Assembly (NCBI RefSeq): GCF_033807715.1 | Contig: NC_084606.1 | Location: 38,894,478-38,958,477 of the forward strand | Source: Cololabis saira | Taxonomy: Eukaryota; Chordata; Actinopteri; Beloniformes; Belonidae | DNA: 64,000 nt | Reading direction: 5' to 3' | Shown here: positions 1 to 9,866 of the stretch, one piece after another | Numbering within the stretch: position 1 is the stretch's first letter | Layout: each line of letters begins with the position of its first letter | Notes under the pieces: generated by a model | Databases searched by the model: none | What the model was told of the DNA's origin: nothing | The model's input: only the letters and a program-made list of their open reading frames with translations | Position numbers and translations under genes: made by a program

Positions 1-520
1 CCTTGGGCAGGTTTATGGATAATAAAAGGTAAGAGCGTCAAATACAAAACAAATCATATATACATGTACATACACACATCCACCCACACATCAACACATC
101 ACTCACACACTCATGTACAAAATATATTAGGTATACGGCTGAAGAGCTCACTGAACGGAGGACAGAGTGCGTGCACAGAGATGACGTCATGAGTTCAGAG
201 GTCTTGTTTACAAACGGATTTATTTGTTACACACAAAGCCCCGGATGTAAACAACAGGTCCTGGAAGCAGATCTAGTGATTCATAAAAGAAATGAAGAGT
301 TTCGCGGCAATCATGTGTTATTTAGACGCTGCATCGTCTATGTCCCGCTGTGCCCCGTTCACTACCGTTATATGGAGAAGCGGCTCGCAAAAAAACCCCT
401 AATATCTTCCGAAGGACTCCAAATGACACCAAACTTGCCTGGGTGAGTATACGACCATAAAAAATGCCAGAAATAAGGTCCAGGTTGTAAAAAAACGAAC
501 TTTCCCTTTAACTCAATCGA
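1..520. other. no recognised feature
   Basis: This stretch holds a CA-rich patch near 60-110 and an ATG-initiated open frame of 91 codons at 171-446 (+). The open frame has no domain I recognise, no splice context and no sign of selection, so I do not call a gene. Confidence 0.4.
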
Positions 521-629
521 AAATGTAATAAAACCCAATAATCTAATAACTTCCCCAATAATGTAATAAATGATCCTGACTGATATTGTAATAACATTTT
601 TTATTATGTTATTGGGAATTTATTACATG
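521..629. repeat. AT-rich inverted repeat, MITE-like
   Basis: The left arm (from about 522, ATGTAATAAAACCCAATAA) returns as its near reverse complement ending at about 628, around a short centre at 573-580. The two arms make a hairpin of roughly 45 bp per arm. No target duplication was identified and the superfamily is unassigned. Confidence 0.45.
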
Positions 630-729
630 GTACTCAAAGTCTGCAATTTAAGCCAATAGTCATTCTGGTGTTTTTTTGTGTTTTAAGTATCTAAGAATGT
701 TATATACGCTGGACTTGAAACACCTGGCT

Positions 730-1045
730 ATATAATATGGACCAATCAGATGACGGGGGGAGCGCTATTAGGCGTCTAGCGTCGCCACGGTAACGCTTTT
801 GAAAGAGAAAAGTAATGCGGGTCGTCGCAAGATGGAGACGCACATTTGGCCATTAGGCCACGCCCATTAATGCAAATCATTAAATATCCAAGGACTGGCT
901 TGCGTGCAAAATTTGGTGACTTTTGGGGCAAAGGAGGGCGGCAAAAAGGCCCTCCTCCTTTCGTCGGAAAAATAAAGAAGAAAGAAGAAAGAAAGAATTC
1001 CTACAGATACAATAGGGCCTTCACACTGTAAGTGTTCGGGCCCTA
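730..1045 (-). repeat. GGGCCCGAGCAC-family repeat, end fragment
   Basis: This is one of many copies of an unclassified fish repeat. In reverse orientation it shows the family's conserved blocks: a CCAAT-containing stretch (near 742), a GTCGCCACGGTAACGC block (782), the TTAGGCCACGCCCATTAATG block (854), and the terminal GGGCCCTA end at 1038-1045 preceded by the small hairpin AGGGCCTTCACACTG. The opposite end is missing. Confidence 0.7.
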
Positions 1046-1047
1046 AC

Positions 1048-1572
1048 TAGAAAATTTCAGGAAATTTTGATATGGGCATTCCCTACTGCCCATTCGTCCC
1101 CTCTTGCTGCTTTGGGGCTGTATAGTCTAGGCAGAATTTCTGAAAATGTGCTTATTTAACGTGCTGAAGGCATTTTCTGAATATTTATAATATACAACAT
1201 TTCTAGGGGTATTTGAATATGGCATCAAATTGCCCATGTAGCAAAACTTACAAAAGCAGTTTTACTTTATGTTTGTACCTTGTTTATTCAAAAAGATATA
1301 GCCTACTGAAAAATAGATTTCAGCCTGGTAGTGGCGGCCATGTTGGATTTCTCAATTCTGAGGCATTTTGGGACATTTTTGAGCTTCATATACAGCAGAA
1401 TTTGATTCAGCACCCCTTAATACCCATAGAAATGTTGTTAGTTATAAATATTCGCAAAATGGCTTCTGGGTTCTGATTTTGTGAAAAAAATCTACCCTGT
1501 CTAGTAGTGTTTGTGTTCAGGGTGGTTCTATGTCAGTTTGAGGTGTTTACGGTTGTATTGCATTCATTCCTG
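1048..1572 (-). repeat. dispersed repeat shared with 14.65-14.85 kb and 24.23-24.31 kb
   Basis: The block CCCATTCGTCCCCTCTTGCT near 1090 and the block GAGGTGTTTACGGTTGTATT near 1540 both recur, reverse complemented and in the matching order, at 14.66-14.84 kb. The first block recurs again at about 24.24-24.28 kb. No coding potential or terminal structure was recognised and the class is unknown. Confidence 0.5.
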
Positions 1573-2200
1573 TGGGTGGGGACCGCAGGCAGGTTGAAGC
1601 AGCAACGGGAAGACCGGGGGTGGGGACCGCAGGCAGGTGGAAGCAAAAAATTGATGACCGGGGGTGGGGACCGCAGGCAGGTGGAAGCAGCAGCGGGATG
1701 ACCGGGGGTGGGGACCGCAGGCAGGTGGAAGCAGCAGCGGGATGACCGGGGGTGGGGACCGCAGGCATGTGGAAGCAGCAGCGGGAAGACCGGGGGTGGG
1801 GACCGCAGGCAGGTGGAAGCAGCAGCAGGATGACCGGGGGTGGGGACCGCAGGCAGGTGGAAGCAGCAGCGGGATGACCGGGGGTGGGGACCGCAGGCAT
1901 GTGGAAGCAGCAACGGGAAGACCGGGGGTGGGGACCGCAGGCAGGTGGAAGCAGCAACGGGAAGACCGGGGGTGGGGACCGCAGGCAGGTGGAAGCAGCA
2001 ACGGGATGACCGGGGGTAGGGACAGCAGGCCAGCACGCAGCTCCCGAAGCTCCGGCCCAATCATCAAGTCCCAGGTTAGGTTCAGGGTTGGGGAAAGGTT
2101 GAGAAGGGGCAGGGCCAGGGAGAGGAGTCTTGAGGGACAAATCTCTCCCCTGCCTGCCGAGCCGTTACCCTGCCCCTCTCACTCCCACGCTACAGGTTCC
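1573..2200 (-). repeat. 44-bp minisatellite grown from an L2 LINE 3' region
   Basis: The core GACCGCAGGCAGGTGGAAGC starts at 1581 and returns every 44 bp (1625, 1669, 1713 and so on) to a variant at 2021, giving ten full units. The flank after the array (CAGCACGCAGCTCCCGAAGC, 2032 onward) and the 44-bp unit itself are present once, not amplified, in the 3' region of the L2 elements at 18.5 kb and 40.0 kb. The array is therefore a local expansion inside an L2 remnant. The open frames through it in several phases are by-products of a GC-rich repeat. Confidence 0.85.
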
Positions 2201-2324
2201 GGTGTTGTGCATTCAGAGGAAAGTAAAAGTAAAAAAAAGTAAAAAGTGAATATAAAATGGCTTTCGCTGACCGACTTTAGATAGCTTTTATTTAAAAGTG
2301 GAGAACAGTGCAGTTCTCATCAAT

Positions 2325-2720
2325 TTACAAACATTTTTTAAAAACCATGGCAAGACCACGACCACGGCCTGATAGGCGTGGAGTCCCTATGTAGGAACAT
2401 TCAGCAGGGCAGAGTTCATTTAAATGGACAAATTCCATATTTCGTTGCCAAGTTTCAGTAAGTAATAGGAAGGCCAAGTTTTTGCTGTTAAATAAGTCAT
2501 TTGTTTGCCACAGCGCATGCATTTATCAGAGACATTTTGACTGAGGTGAGCACAGTATCATTATCAGCACAGGGGGATTTGGAGTTCATGACACACGCAC
2601 CGCGACGCTTCAGGCTATGGCGCGTGGCTGAGAATGTAGGTGGGTGATTGTGACTGGGATGTGTATCAAAATGGGGACTAGCGGGGTAGAAGTAGTACAC
2701 CCATCTAGCCAAGAGGGGGC
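2325..2720 (-). pseudogene. L2-like LINE endonuclease fragment
   Basis: Read on the minus strand, two overlapping frames give a segment like the apurinic-type endonuclease of fish L2 LINEs: a start like MSLINACAVANK, then NDLFNSKNLAFLLLTETW, where the glutamate of LTETW is a catalytic position in this fold, then RLSGRGRGLAMVF. A frameshift near 2510-2520 separates the parts and the rest of the LINE is absent, so it is a dead fragment. Family membership comes from motif order; clade L2 is an inference. Confidence 0.65.
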
Positions 2721-2975
2721 GCTTGCATGGGCTGTAGGGGATGGACAGATTTGTAGGTGAGGACCAGAAATGAGCTGAGGTGGGCAGACGTTTGAGGCCC
2801 GTCAGGATGTACGAGAATTACAAACGGGGCAGAATAAGTTGTCGGTTAAGGACTGTGAGCCCAGCCTATTTGGGTGAATGCCATGCGGACAGAAAAAAGA
2901 TGGACATTACTAGAAGAGATCACAAGTATCCACAAAGAAAATCTAAAAATCTATTACTAATAGAGGGTTCTGCTT

Positions 2976-3681
2976 TCATACGGACCTGTGACATACAGTT
3001 ACAGCACCGAAATAATGTTTCATGGTGATCAACTTCACATGAGCGGAGTTTGTTTCCGCCGGGAAGGTGAACATCTTTCCTGACAGATCTGGAGAAAGGA
3101 AAAGAAAAAAAAATGAAATTAGTTGTTTCACATTTTTAAATAATTTAAACGAAAACTTCAAAGCAGTGGACAAATCACTACACATTTATACGTTTATCAC
3201 AGTTCGTACACTATTACGCTGTTTACACGAAGAGGAGCAGCTCGGATTTTCAATTTTTGTCACTATTTTAATATCAAATCTGTAAAAGTCATTAAATATC
3301 TCTCTTACAACTAAAAGTATAATTAAATCCAGTTTTAGTTTTGAATTATTTCAAATTCAACTAAAATCTAATTCATTTAGGGAACTAGCCATTCATAATT
3401 ATAACCATTTATGAGGATTATTTTTAACATGTTGATTTGTAAGCAGTTTTTTCACGTTTTTTCACTAGTTCTACAATTTTACTGAAAGCCAAAGGTTAAA
3501 CCAAACATTAGATAGTGTCTTTAGTAATTAGAATGACAAGAAAAGACAAATAATTCCTTCAAAGTTCCTTCACTTTTAAAGTTTCCTTTAGATCTCCTTC
3601 TAAGGTGAAACAGACAAAAGCACCACCTTCAAGAGCTGCAGCACACCCCACCAACATCGCCAGTAGAAGGAAACACCTCAT
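2976..3681 (-). CDS. short pentraxin (C-reactive protein/SAP family), 5' part only
   Basis: Pentraxins are secreted, calcium-dependent pattern-recognition proteins. Exon 1 (3681 to 3627) starts with ATG directly after an acceptor (TTTATTTTCAG) and encodes a signal peptide, MRCFLLLAMLVGCAAALE. It ends in phase 1 at a GTGGTG donor (3626-3621). An acceptor (TTTCTCCAG) precedes exon 2 at 3088. Joining GAA-G to AT-CTG gives DLSGKMFTFP, the conserved start of fish CRP-like proteins, followed by TNSAHVKL and GAVTVCHR. The same junction, signal peptide plus about two mature residues, is where human CRP is spliced. The frame then meets TGA at 2978-2976. Possible donors lie just before it (GTATGT at 2996-2991, GTCCGT at 2985-2980). 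The lectin core is not seen to the left edge. It is either a truncated pseudogene or a gene with later exons beyond position 1. Family confidence is high; functional status is unknown. Confidence 0.8.
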
Positions 3682-3868
3682 CTGAAAATAAAGGATTAAA
3701 CATGTTCACATTCGGTGCATACAATACATTTTTTCAATAAATGTATACTACATTTACAGTTTATTACAATAAAACACATGACAAGTGAAAAAAGAAAAGT
3801 ATGCAAATAAACTATTCATTTTATAATTTGTTTTTAATTTTCCCACAAACTGAACGTTGGGATCTCAC

Positions 3869-3943
3869 CTTGAAATCTGCGTTTGCTCCGATGAAAAGTC
3901 GTGTTCTCACTTTTTGAATCAGTGTTCTTGTGTTGCCTTTTAT
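3869..3943 (-). promoter_or_regulatory. TATA box and 5'UTR exon of the pentraxin gene
   Basis: On the minus strand ATAAAAGG (3943-3936) is a good TATA box. About 65 bp downstream the sequence TTTCAAG/GTGAGATC (junction at 3869/3868) is a strong splice donor. With the acceptor just before the ATG at 3681, this predicts a non-coding first exon from about 3908 to 3869 and an intron of about 187 bp. The transcription start is inferred from TATA spacing only. Confidence 0.55.
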
Positions 3944-3965
3944 CCTCTTCTTCACCTCCCTGCTG

Positions 3966-4320
<355 letters not shown>

Positions 4321-4430
4321 CATCCTGGCAGGCCCGGTTCTATGAGGATGCATCCGCATTGCACCCTCAGTTTATGTGTTTGCATGCTCAATTGAAAAGA
4401 CGAAAAGAAAACTGACAAATGTGCACACGT

Positions 4431-4563
4431 TAAGCCTGATTTATGGTTCTGCGTTAAATCAACGGCGTAGGATACGCGGCGACACGCACCGTACGTTCGC
4501 GTCCCCGCGTATCCTACGCCGTAAACTCTGCGTTGGTGCAACGCGGAACCATAAATCAGCCTT
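4431..4563. repeat. palindromic GGCTGATTTATGG MITE, copy inside hAT
   Basis: A near-perfect inverted repeat: TTAAGCCTGATTTATGGTTC on the left and GGAACCATAAATCAGCC on the right, with internal TACGG/CCGTA-rich arms around 4495. It sits at the same internal position in the hAT copy at 59 kb, so it was already part of that hAT when the family spread. Confidence 0.8.
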
Positions 4564-4693
4564 CAGTGTCTGTCACTGATCTGCGTCCAGCAGTTTCCTG
4601 CACCAGCAAGACTCTGCTCTCTGCTGCTCCGTTAACACAAAGTTACGATGGATATTCGGAAGTGGTTCAAGCACAACCACGCAAGCAAGTTTA

Positions 4694-5990
4694 CAGGACT
4701 GTCTCAGAAAATTAGAATATTGTGATAAAGTCCTTTATTTTCTGTAATGCAATTAAAAAAACAATTAAAGCTGCAAGCAGCGATGAACGGGCCCTCGCAC
4801 TCACGGCCACCGTCCCCCATAAGCATATCAGAAATGACACCACCCACGACTCTCAATGTCAAACCATTCAAAAGATATAGTCAGAAAATAGGGCAACCAA
4901 TCAGAAGAAGGGGCGGGGCTAATTTTCACCAATGAAGGTCAAAGACTCAATACCGAGTCCGATGAAACCACCCACGACTCTTTATGTCAAACCATTCAAA
5001 AGTTATGGCAGAGAAAAGTATTCTAGGGGGCGCCATTGAGCCGTTAGGCCACGCCCATTAATGCAAACCATGAAATATCTAATTTTTCGCCAGGCCTGGC
5101 TTGCGTGCAAAATTTGGTGACTTTTGGGGAACTATCAAATATGGACCAATCAGATGAAGGGTGGGCGCGCTTTTTGGTGTCTAGCGTCGCCACGGTAACA
5201 CTTTTGAAAGAGAAAAGTAATGCGTGTCGTCGCAGGATGGAGACGCACATTTTGATGTATAACACACCTGGGTTCACGTTACGGTTCGGGCCGTATTAAC
5301 TGCCGAAGGAATGGCATTAATTTTGCCAAAATGACTCTATTAATTTAAAATGGCCGACTTCCTGTTCAGTTTTGGCCATGGCGCCAAGAGACTTTTCTTT
5401 AAGTTGCGCCATGATACAGGTGCGTACCGATTTTCGTGCATGTACGTCAAACCGTATTGTGGGACTTGAGGCACAAAGTTTTCTAGGGGGCGCTGTTGAG
5501 CCGTTAGGCCACGCCCATTAATGCAAACCATTAAATATCACATTTTTAGCCAGGCCTGGCTTGGTGCAAAATTTGGTGACTTTTTGGGCACGTTTAGGGG
5601 GAAAAAAGGCCCTCATTTCGTCAGAAGAAAGAATAAAGAAAAAATTCCTACAGATACAATGAGGCCTTCGCACTGTCAGTGCTCAAGCCCTAAAAATGTC
5701 ATCCATTCTGGATTCATTACAAATCAACTGAAATATTACAAGCCTTTTATTATTTTAATATAGCTGATTATGGCTTACAGTTTAAGATTAAGATTCCCAG
5801 AATATTCTAATTTTTTTGAGATAGGATATTTGAGTTTTCTTAAACTGTAAGCCATGATCAGCAATATTAAAATAATAAAAGGCTTGCAATATTTCAGTTG
5901 ATTTGTAATGAATCCAGAATGTATGACATTTTTGCATTACAGAAAATAAAGGACTTTATCACAATATTCTAATTTTCAGAGACAGTCCTG
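4694..5990. mobile_element. mariner/Tc-type palindromic MITE inserted in the hAT
   Basis: The ends CAGGACTGTCTCAGAAAATT (4694) and its reverse complement (to 5990) are flanked by TA on each side. Most of the element is one large inverted repeat: the block GCTTACAGTTTAAGATTAAG near 5773 is mirrored near 5845. The 59-kb hAT copy gives the empty site (GCAAGTTTATA...). A later GGGCCCGAGCAC-family insertion splits the left arm. A truncated copy lies at 13785-14010. Confidence 0.85.
4765..5692 (-). repeat. GGGCCCGAGCAC-family element inserted in the MITE
   Basis: A complete-looking copy that starts TTAAAGCTGCAAGCAGCG and ends CACTGTCAGTGCTCAAGCCCT. The uninterrupted MITE at 13.8 kb reads through AATTAAAAAAACAAAAATG, so the insertion point and both ends are fixed to within an A run. 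Internally it has one GC-box/CCAAT module region and one 360-460-bp type unit. Open frames through it are not genes. Confidence 0.8.
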
Positions 5991-6269
5991 TATATTTATG
6001 GTTATATTTATTTTTGTTTCTATGTTTTATTTTCTGTTGCTAGATTGTCTGACCAGACTAAATGTAGCATTTTCTTTGTTCTGCAGCGATATTGCTGCAA
6101 GAAAGCATTTGAAATACACTTTAAATATTCTTGTTTTGCTAGTATCATTCCGCTTGAAATTATGGGAAAATGCATAATTTAGTGTTGAATAACGTGCCAG
6201 GCATGTGCCCCCCCTCTGATCTGAGATGCAGCCTAGTCATCATTTTCTAGAACCGGCCCTGCATCCTGG

Positions 6270-7558
6270 TCCTCCTGGAAAAGCTGATGGAGGTTCATGG
6301 ATGATACCTGTCTTTGGAGGCTATTAATGATTATTTTAAACAGAATCTCTTCCCCCAACAGTAACATATATTCTACAGTGACACTACATGGCGGCTGGTT
6401 GCAGCAGCTGCAGTAGCTCAGATTAACTCAAATCTCTTGTTTAGTGTTGGTGGGTGATTGATTATGACGGACACAATTTGCGGACTTTCTTGCTTGTACA
6501 TGCCTACAAACTTTCAACATGCCTGGGGTTCGTACTTTGTGATGTTTCACTACAGGCAGCTGTCAGTATCGAAGTCTTTATGAGCTTCTTTGGCATAAAA
6601 AAATCATCAAAATTAAAGGAATTCAACCAGGCTCCATCGGCCTGCGGCTGTGGGCATTTCTTCAGTGAACGGTGCCCCTCGCCCTTCCTTCTCTCCTCAG
6701 TCCCGTTTTAGACTTTTTTGCTGAGTTTCCCCATGAAAAAAACAAACAGGAATAGAAAACTCAAAAGGGACATGTTTAGGGGTCTTTCTTGGTGTCTGGC
6801 TCAAACAGATAAATGGGGCTGAAGACTTCCACTCCTAGAAAAAATAACTCCTTTTTTGGGTATAAAAAGACTGTATGAACAGTTCTGAGTGTGCATTTCT
6901 CTCTCACTTTTAGTTTCAGACAAATTTACCTCTGGCCAGAAAATATTGTGCATCATATAATAAAGCTTGTATTGACATTTCATTTTGTTACGACACAGCA
7001 GACAGAACGCATATCTTTTAGTGTCAACTAATGCTTTTATTGTGTATTCAATACCATATATGGTGGCAAGGTGGTATTATGATGATCGGTCAAACACAAC
7101 TCTTAGCCAACTACATCTACAAATCTTAGCGTAACAAACACATAAAGGTTAGAAGAGTCCAAACTAACTGAGGCATATTTCCACTGCTATAAGTCAGGTT
7201 AACCGAGGGTGTGGTTGGTTAGCGTGCATGAAGCCAAAATGGCAGACAGTTAAGCTCCGACCTCTCCTCCATATTAAATAGCAAAAAGACACACAGCTAC
7301 GTTAAACACACGGATATATCATTCAGGTCAAACAAATGACAATATTTGGTATGTAATTCACACTATCTACAGCCGTTCCGCACTGCTTAACTGACACACC
7401 TAATGTCACAATATTACACGAACCGTCACACCCTTAACAACACTGAACAGATACCTACGTGTACATCAAACTTAAAAACCAAGGGGGAAAACTCTTATAC
7501 GATAATCTAACAACTTTGGTTTCTTTTTCTACAGGCTTCTGCAGATTTTACTACAGTC
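6270..7558. other. no recognised feature
   Basis: About 1.3 kb without an identifiable repeat or exon. A frame of 85 codons at 6454-6711 (+) is open, but I found no splice signals or domain supporting it. Confidence 0.35.
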
Positions 7559-7562
7559 TTAA

Positions 7563-8401
7563 AGGGGACCTATTATGGCATTTAATGTATATTTTAAACA
7601 GGCCTTGAATGTCTTAAAAACAAGCTTTTGATTGTTTTTTTCTAAATAAATTAGAAATTCAGCCTCTGAGCCATGTCTTTATCTTCCCATTCTCTAACCT
7701 CATTATCTATGCAGGATTCTAAGTGGGCGGGGCTATGTTAATGAGGCTCTGTGCTGATTGGCTGCCTGAATGACGCGATACACCACTACGAAAAAATGGA
7801 GGAAGCTCCGGCCGGCGGAGTTACACCGTGTCATAACTGCATGCGATGGGAGTGAGCGGCGAAAAAATCAATTCCATTGCTTTATTTTCTATTGGACTGT
7901 CCTAACGCAGCAGCGTTTTGAGCTGGACATTTGTCGGACGCCCTGCTTCTATTTTCTTCCTGTTGCTCGCGTTGAAAGCCGGTTGAAAGCGCTGTAGGAA
8001 ACAGTCATGATGAGGAACGGCTGATCCAGTTAGTTGAAATGAGAAGTTATCTCTATGATTCCTCCTCATTTCACTACAAAAACCTCAATAAAGTGGCAGC
8101 TGCTGGAGGGAGATGGACAGAGAGACGATGTCACGCAGTGCTACGATAGTCGGACACTCGCATGCAGTTAGGACACGTGTTTAGTTGTGGGTGTGGTTTG
8201 CATTTTGGTTACGTAACAAAAATGCGCAGAATCTTATTGGCTCGTAGATCCACATCACACTGGACGGATCATCCGGGCGGCTGTACAGACACTGCAGAAT
8301 TTGGTTGCTTTCCTCCTTCTCTGAGTTGGCAAGCTGAGGGGACACCACTTTTATATATGTTAAAGCAAGAAAAAAACCCTGTTTTTCATAATAGGTCCCC
8401 T
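7563..8401. mobile_element. TTAA-target element (AGGGGACCTATTATG ends)
   Basis: The ends AGGGGACCTATTATG (7563) and CATAATAGGTCCCCT (ending 8401) are perfect inverted repeats flanked by TTAA on both sides (7559-7562, 8402-8405). TTAA duplications are typical of piggyBac and Kolobok superfamilies; I favour Kolobok-like but cannot prove it. Inside is a promoter-like cluster near 7725-7780 (GGGCGGGGC, then CTGATTGG, then TGACGCG). A second copy is at 32653-34667. No transposase was seen. Confidence 0.85.
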
Positions 8402-8439
8402 TTAAACTAACTGATAAGATTCAGGTCTGAGTCCAGAAC

Positions 8440-8640
8440 AAAAAACAATGGATGAATCACAAATTGTCTCTAGGATCTTTCCAAAGACCCAAAACATAAA
8501 CCCCTGAGGAATTATTACATAAACAATAATAATATAGTAATAACTCCTAGTGGGCAAAAAACCTTAAGCCAAACAGTGGCAAGGAAAAAAAGGGCAGCAT
8601 GCAGCTCCTGAGGCTCTGGCCTGCAAACATGCACAAAAGA
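8440..8640 (-). repeat. degenerate L2 LINE 3' tail
   Basis: Blocks such as TTATTACATAAACAAT, CTCCTAGTGGG and AACCTTAAGCCAAACAGTGG (8510-8580) match the 3' tail seen at 18.3, 40.2, 45.1 and 52.6 kb. The terminal ATTCA repeats are lost. An open frame of 130 codons across it is spurious. Confidence 0.7.
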
Positions 8641-9469
8641 GAAAAGGGGGCAGGGGCACACCAGCACAACTATATGGTTATGAGATTTGTCACAACCCCC
8701 AAAGGGATACAACATACCAACCATCGAGGAATGAAGACAACATGATATTCGGAAGATTAAACAATGTTTATTAAAAGTCTTGGAAAATACAATTTTAGCT
8801 GCTTTTACCTGTGGGGGAGGAAGGGACAAATGGTTGTGCAAAATAAAGGAAATAAACAGAACAAAACCAAGCTCAACTACTAACTGTATGGAGAAATCAA
8901 ATAACAAAAGACCTAACTAACTGATCCACACATGGAGGTCAAGTTGCTTTTACAACACTGTTCATGAAGACTTATCCTCACTCTTTATATCCAAGAGTTA
9001 TCACAAAAGGTGAGTTGCCAACAGAGGTCCCGGAGCTGCCATTTTTTTTTTGTTGTTTGCGCATCCGTGTCTGCGTGGCATTCCGTCAGGGTTGAGTCTG
9101 GGGAAATGAATCACAGACAGCCGACAGGCATAGAGGATATCAGGGGGAAAACACTGAAAATAAAGAATTGTTCATAAGTCCAAGTCGAGTCTGAAGTCCC
9201 CATAAAATGCGACTTAACTGGAGTGCAAGTCCCAGACTTGAGTACCTATCTCTGTTACATGCATTTACAATAAAGGAATTCTGTTCTCACATATAAAACT
9301 TAAAGAGTCTTTCCACAGTAACAGCAGGGCTATATCAATAATGGTGTTTGATATCTTGTGAAAGCAGTGTATTTTGCATAACAGCAGTGACCAAATGGCC
9401 TCTATTATCCCGTTAAATGTATTTCTAAAGCATGCTATCATTAGTTGTTGTTACTGGCCGAATGTGGGC
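8641..9469. other. no recognised feature
   Basis: Nothing recognised apart from a short poly-T tract near 9043-9052. Confidence 0.35.
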
Positions 9470-9845
9470 ACTTTACAGACTCTCACGTTGATCCAAAGCA
9501 ATTATCAAGTAATGGCAGCACAGAGACAGTAACCTACGTGGAGGCGGCGGTAATAAGAGCCAGCTGAGTGCCCTCACAGTTACAACAGCGCTGCACGAAT
9601 AGGGGAAAGACAGATGTGCTGAAGGAGGGGTGGCATCCGCTGCAAGTCTGAGATGAGAGAAGCACAGGAAAACATAGAATGGGCACACAAGCCTTTGAAA
9701 TCTGTGAGAGAAAACAAACAAACAGAAACGGGAACAGGCAGAGACACATACAGCAACCATTCCAGGTCTCTGAAACTAAATCAAGACTAGGCTACTGCGA
9801 TTATCTGTCCCCCAAAACTGTGGTGTGTATGTGTAGTTGGTCTGG
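9470..9845 (-). repeat. dispersed repeat shared, inverted, with 15.06-15.33 kb
   Basis: Blocks at 9680-9720 (ACAAGCCTTTGAAATCTGTG) and 9750-9820 (TCTCTGAAACTAAATCAAGA, CCCCCAAAACTGTGG) recur reverse complemented and in matching order at 15.10-15.25 kb. The class is unknown. Confidence 0.55.
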
Positions 9846-9866
9846 GATAGCCACTAATTATAGTTA

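Larger units (their letters stand above)
4329..6261. mobile_element. non-autonomous hAT element, filled by later insertions
   Basis: The terminal inverted repeats are CAGGCCCGGTTCTA (4329) and TAGAACCGGCCCTG (ending 6261). They are flanked by the perfect 8-bp duplication CATCCTGG (4321-4328 and 6262-6269), which is diagnostic of hAT. A second copy at 59147-59843 aligns with it from end to end and lacks the mariner-type insertion, so the original element was about 0.7 kb. No transposase is encoded. Confidence 0.92.

Noticed and set aside
1533..2242. Several 160-200-codon open frames on both strands, Pro/Cys- or Gly/Arg-rich
   Set aside because: All arise from the 44-bp GC-rich minisatellite, which is free of stops in several frames; 44 bp is not a multiple of three, so the peptide changes frame at each unit.
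8515..8907. 130-codon minus-strand frame with hydrophobic stretches
   Set aside because: Lies across a degenerate L2 tail and has no homology or splice support.
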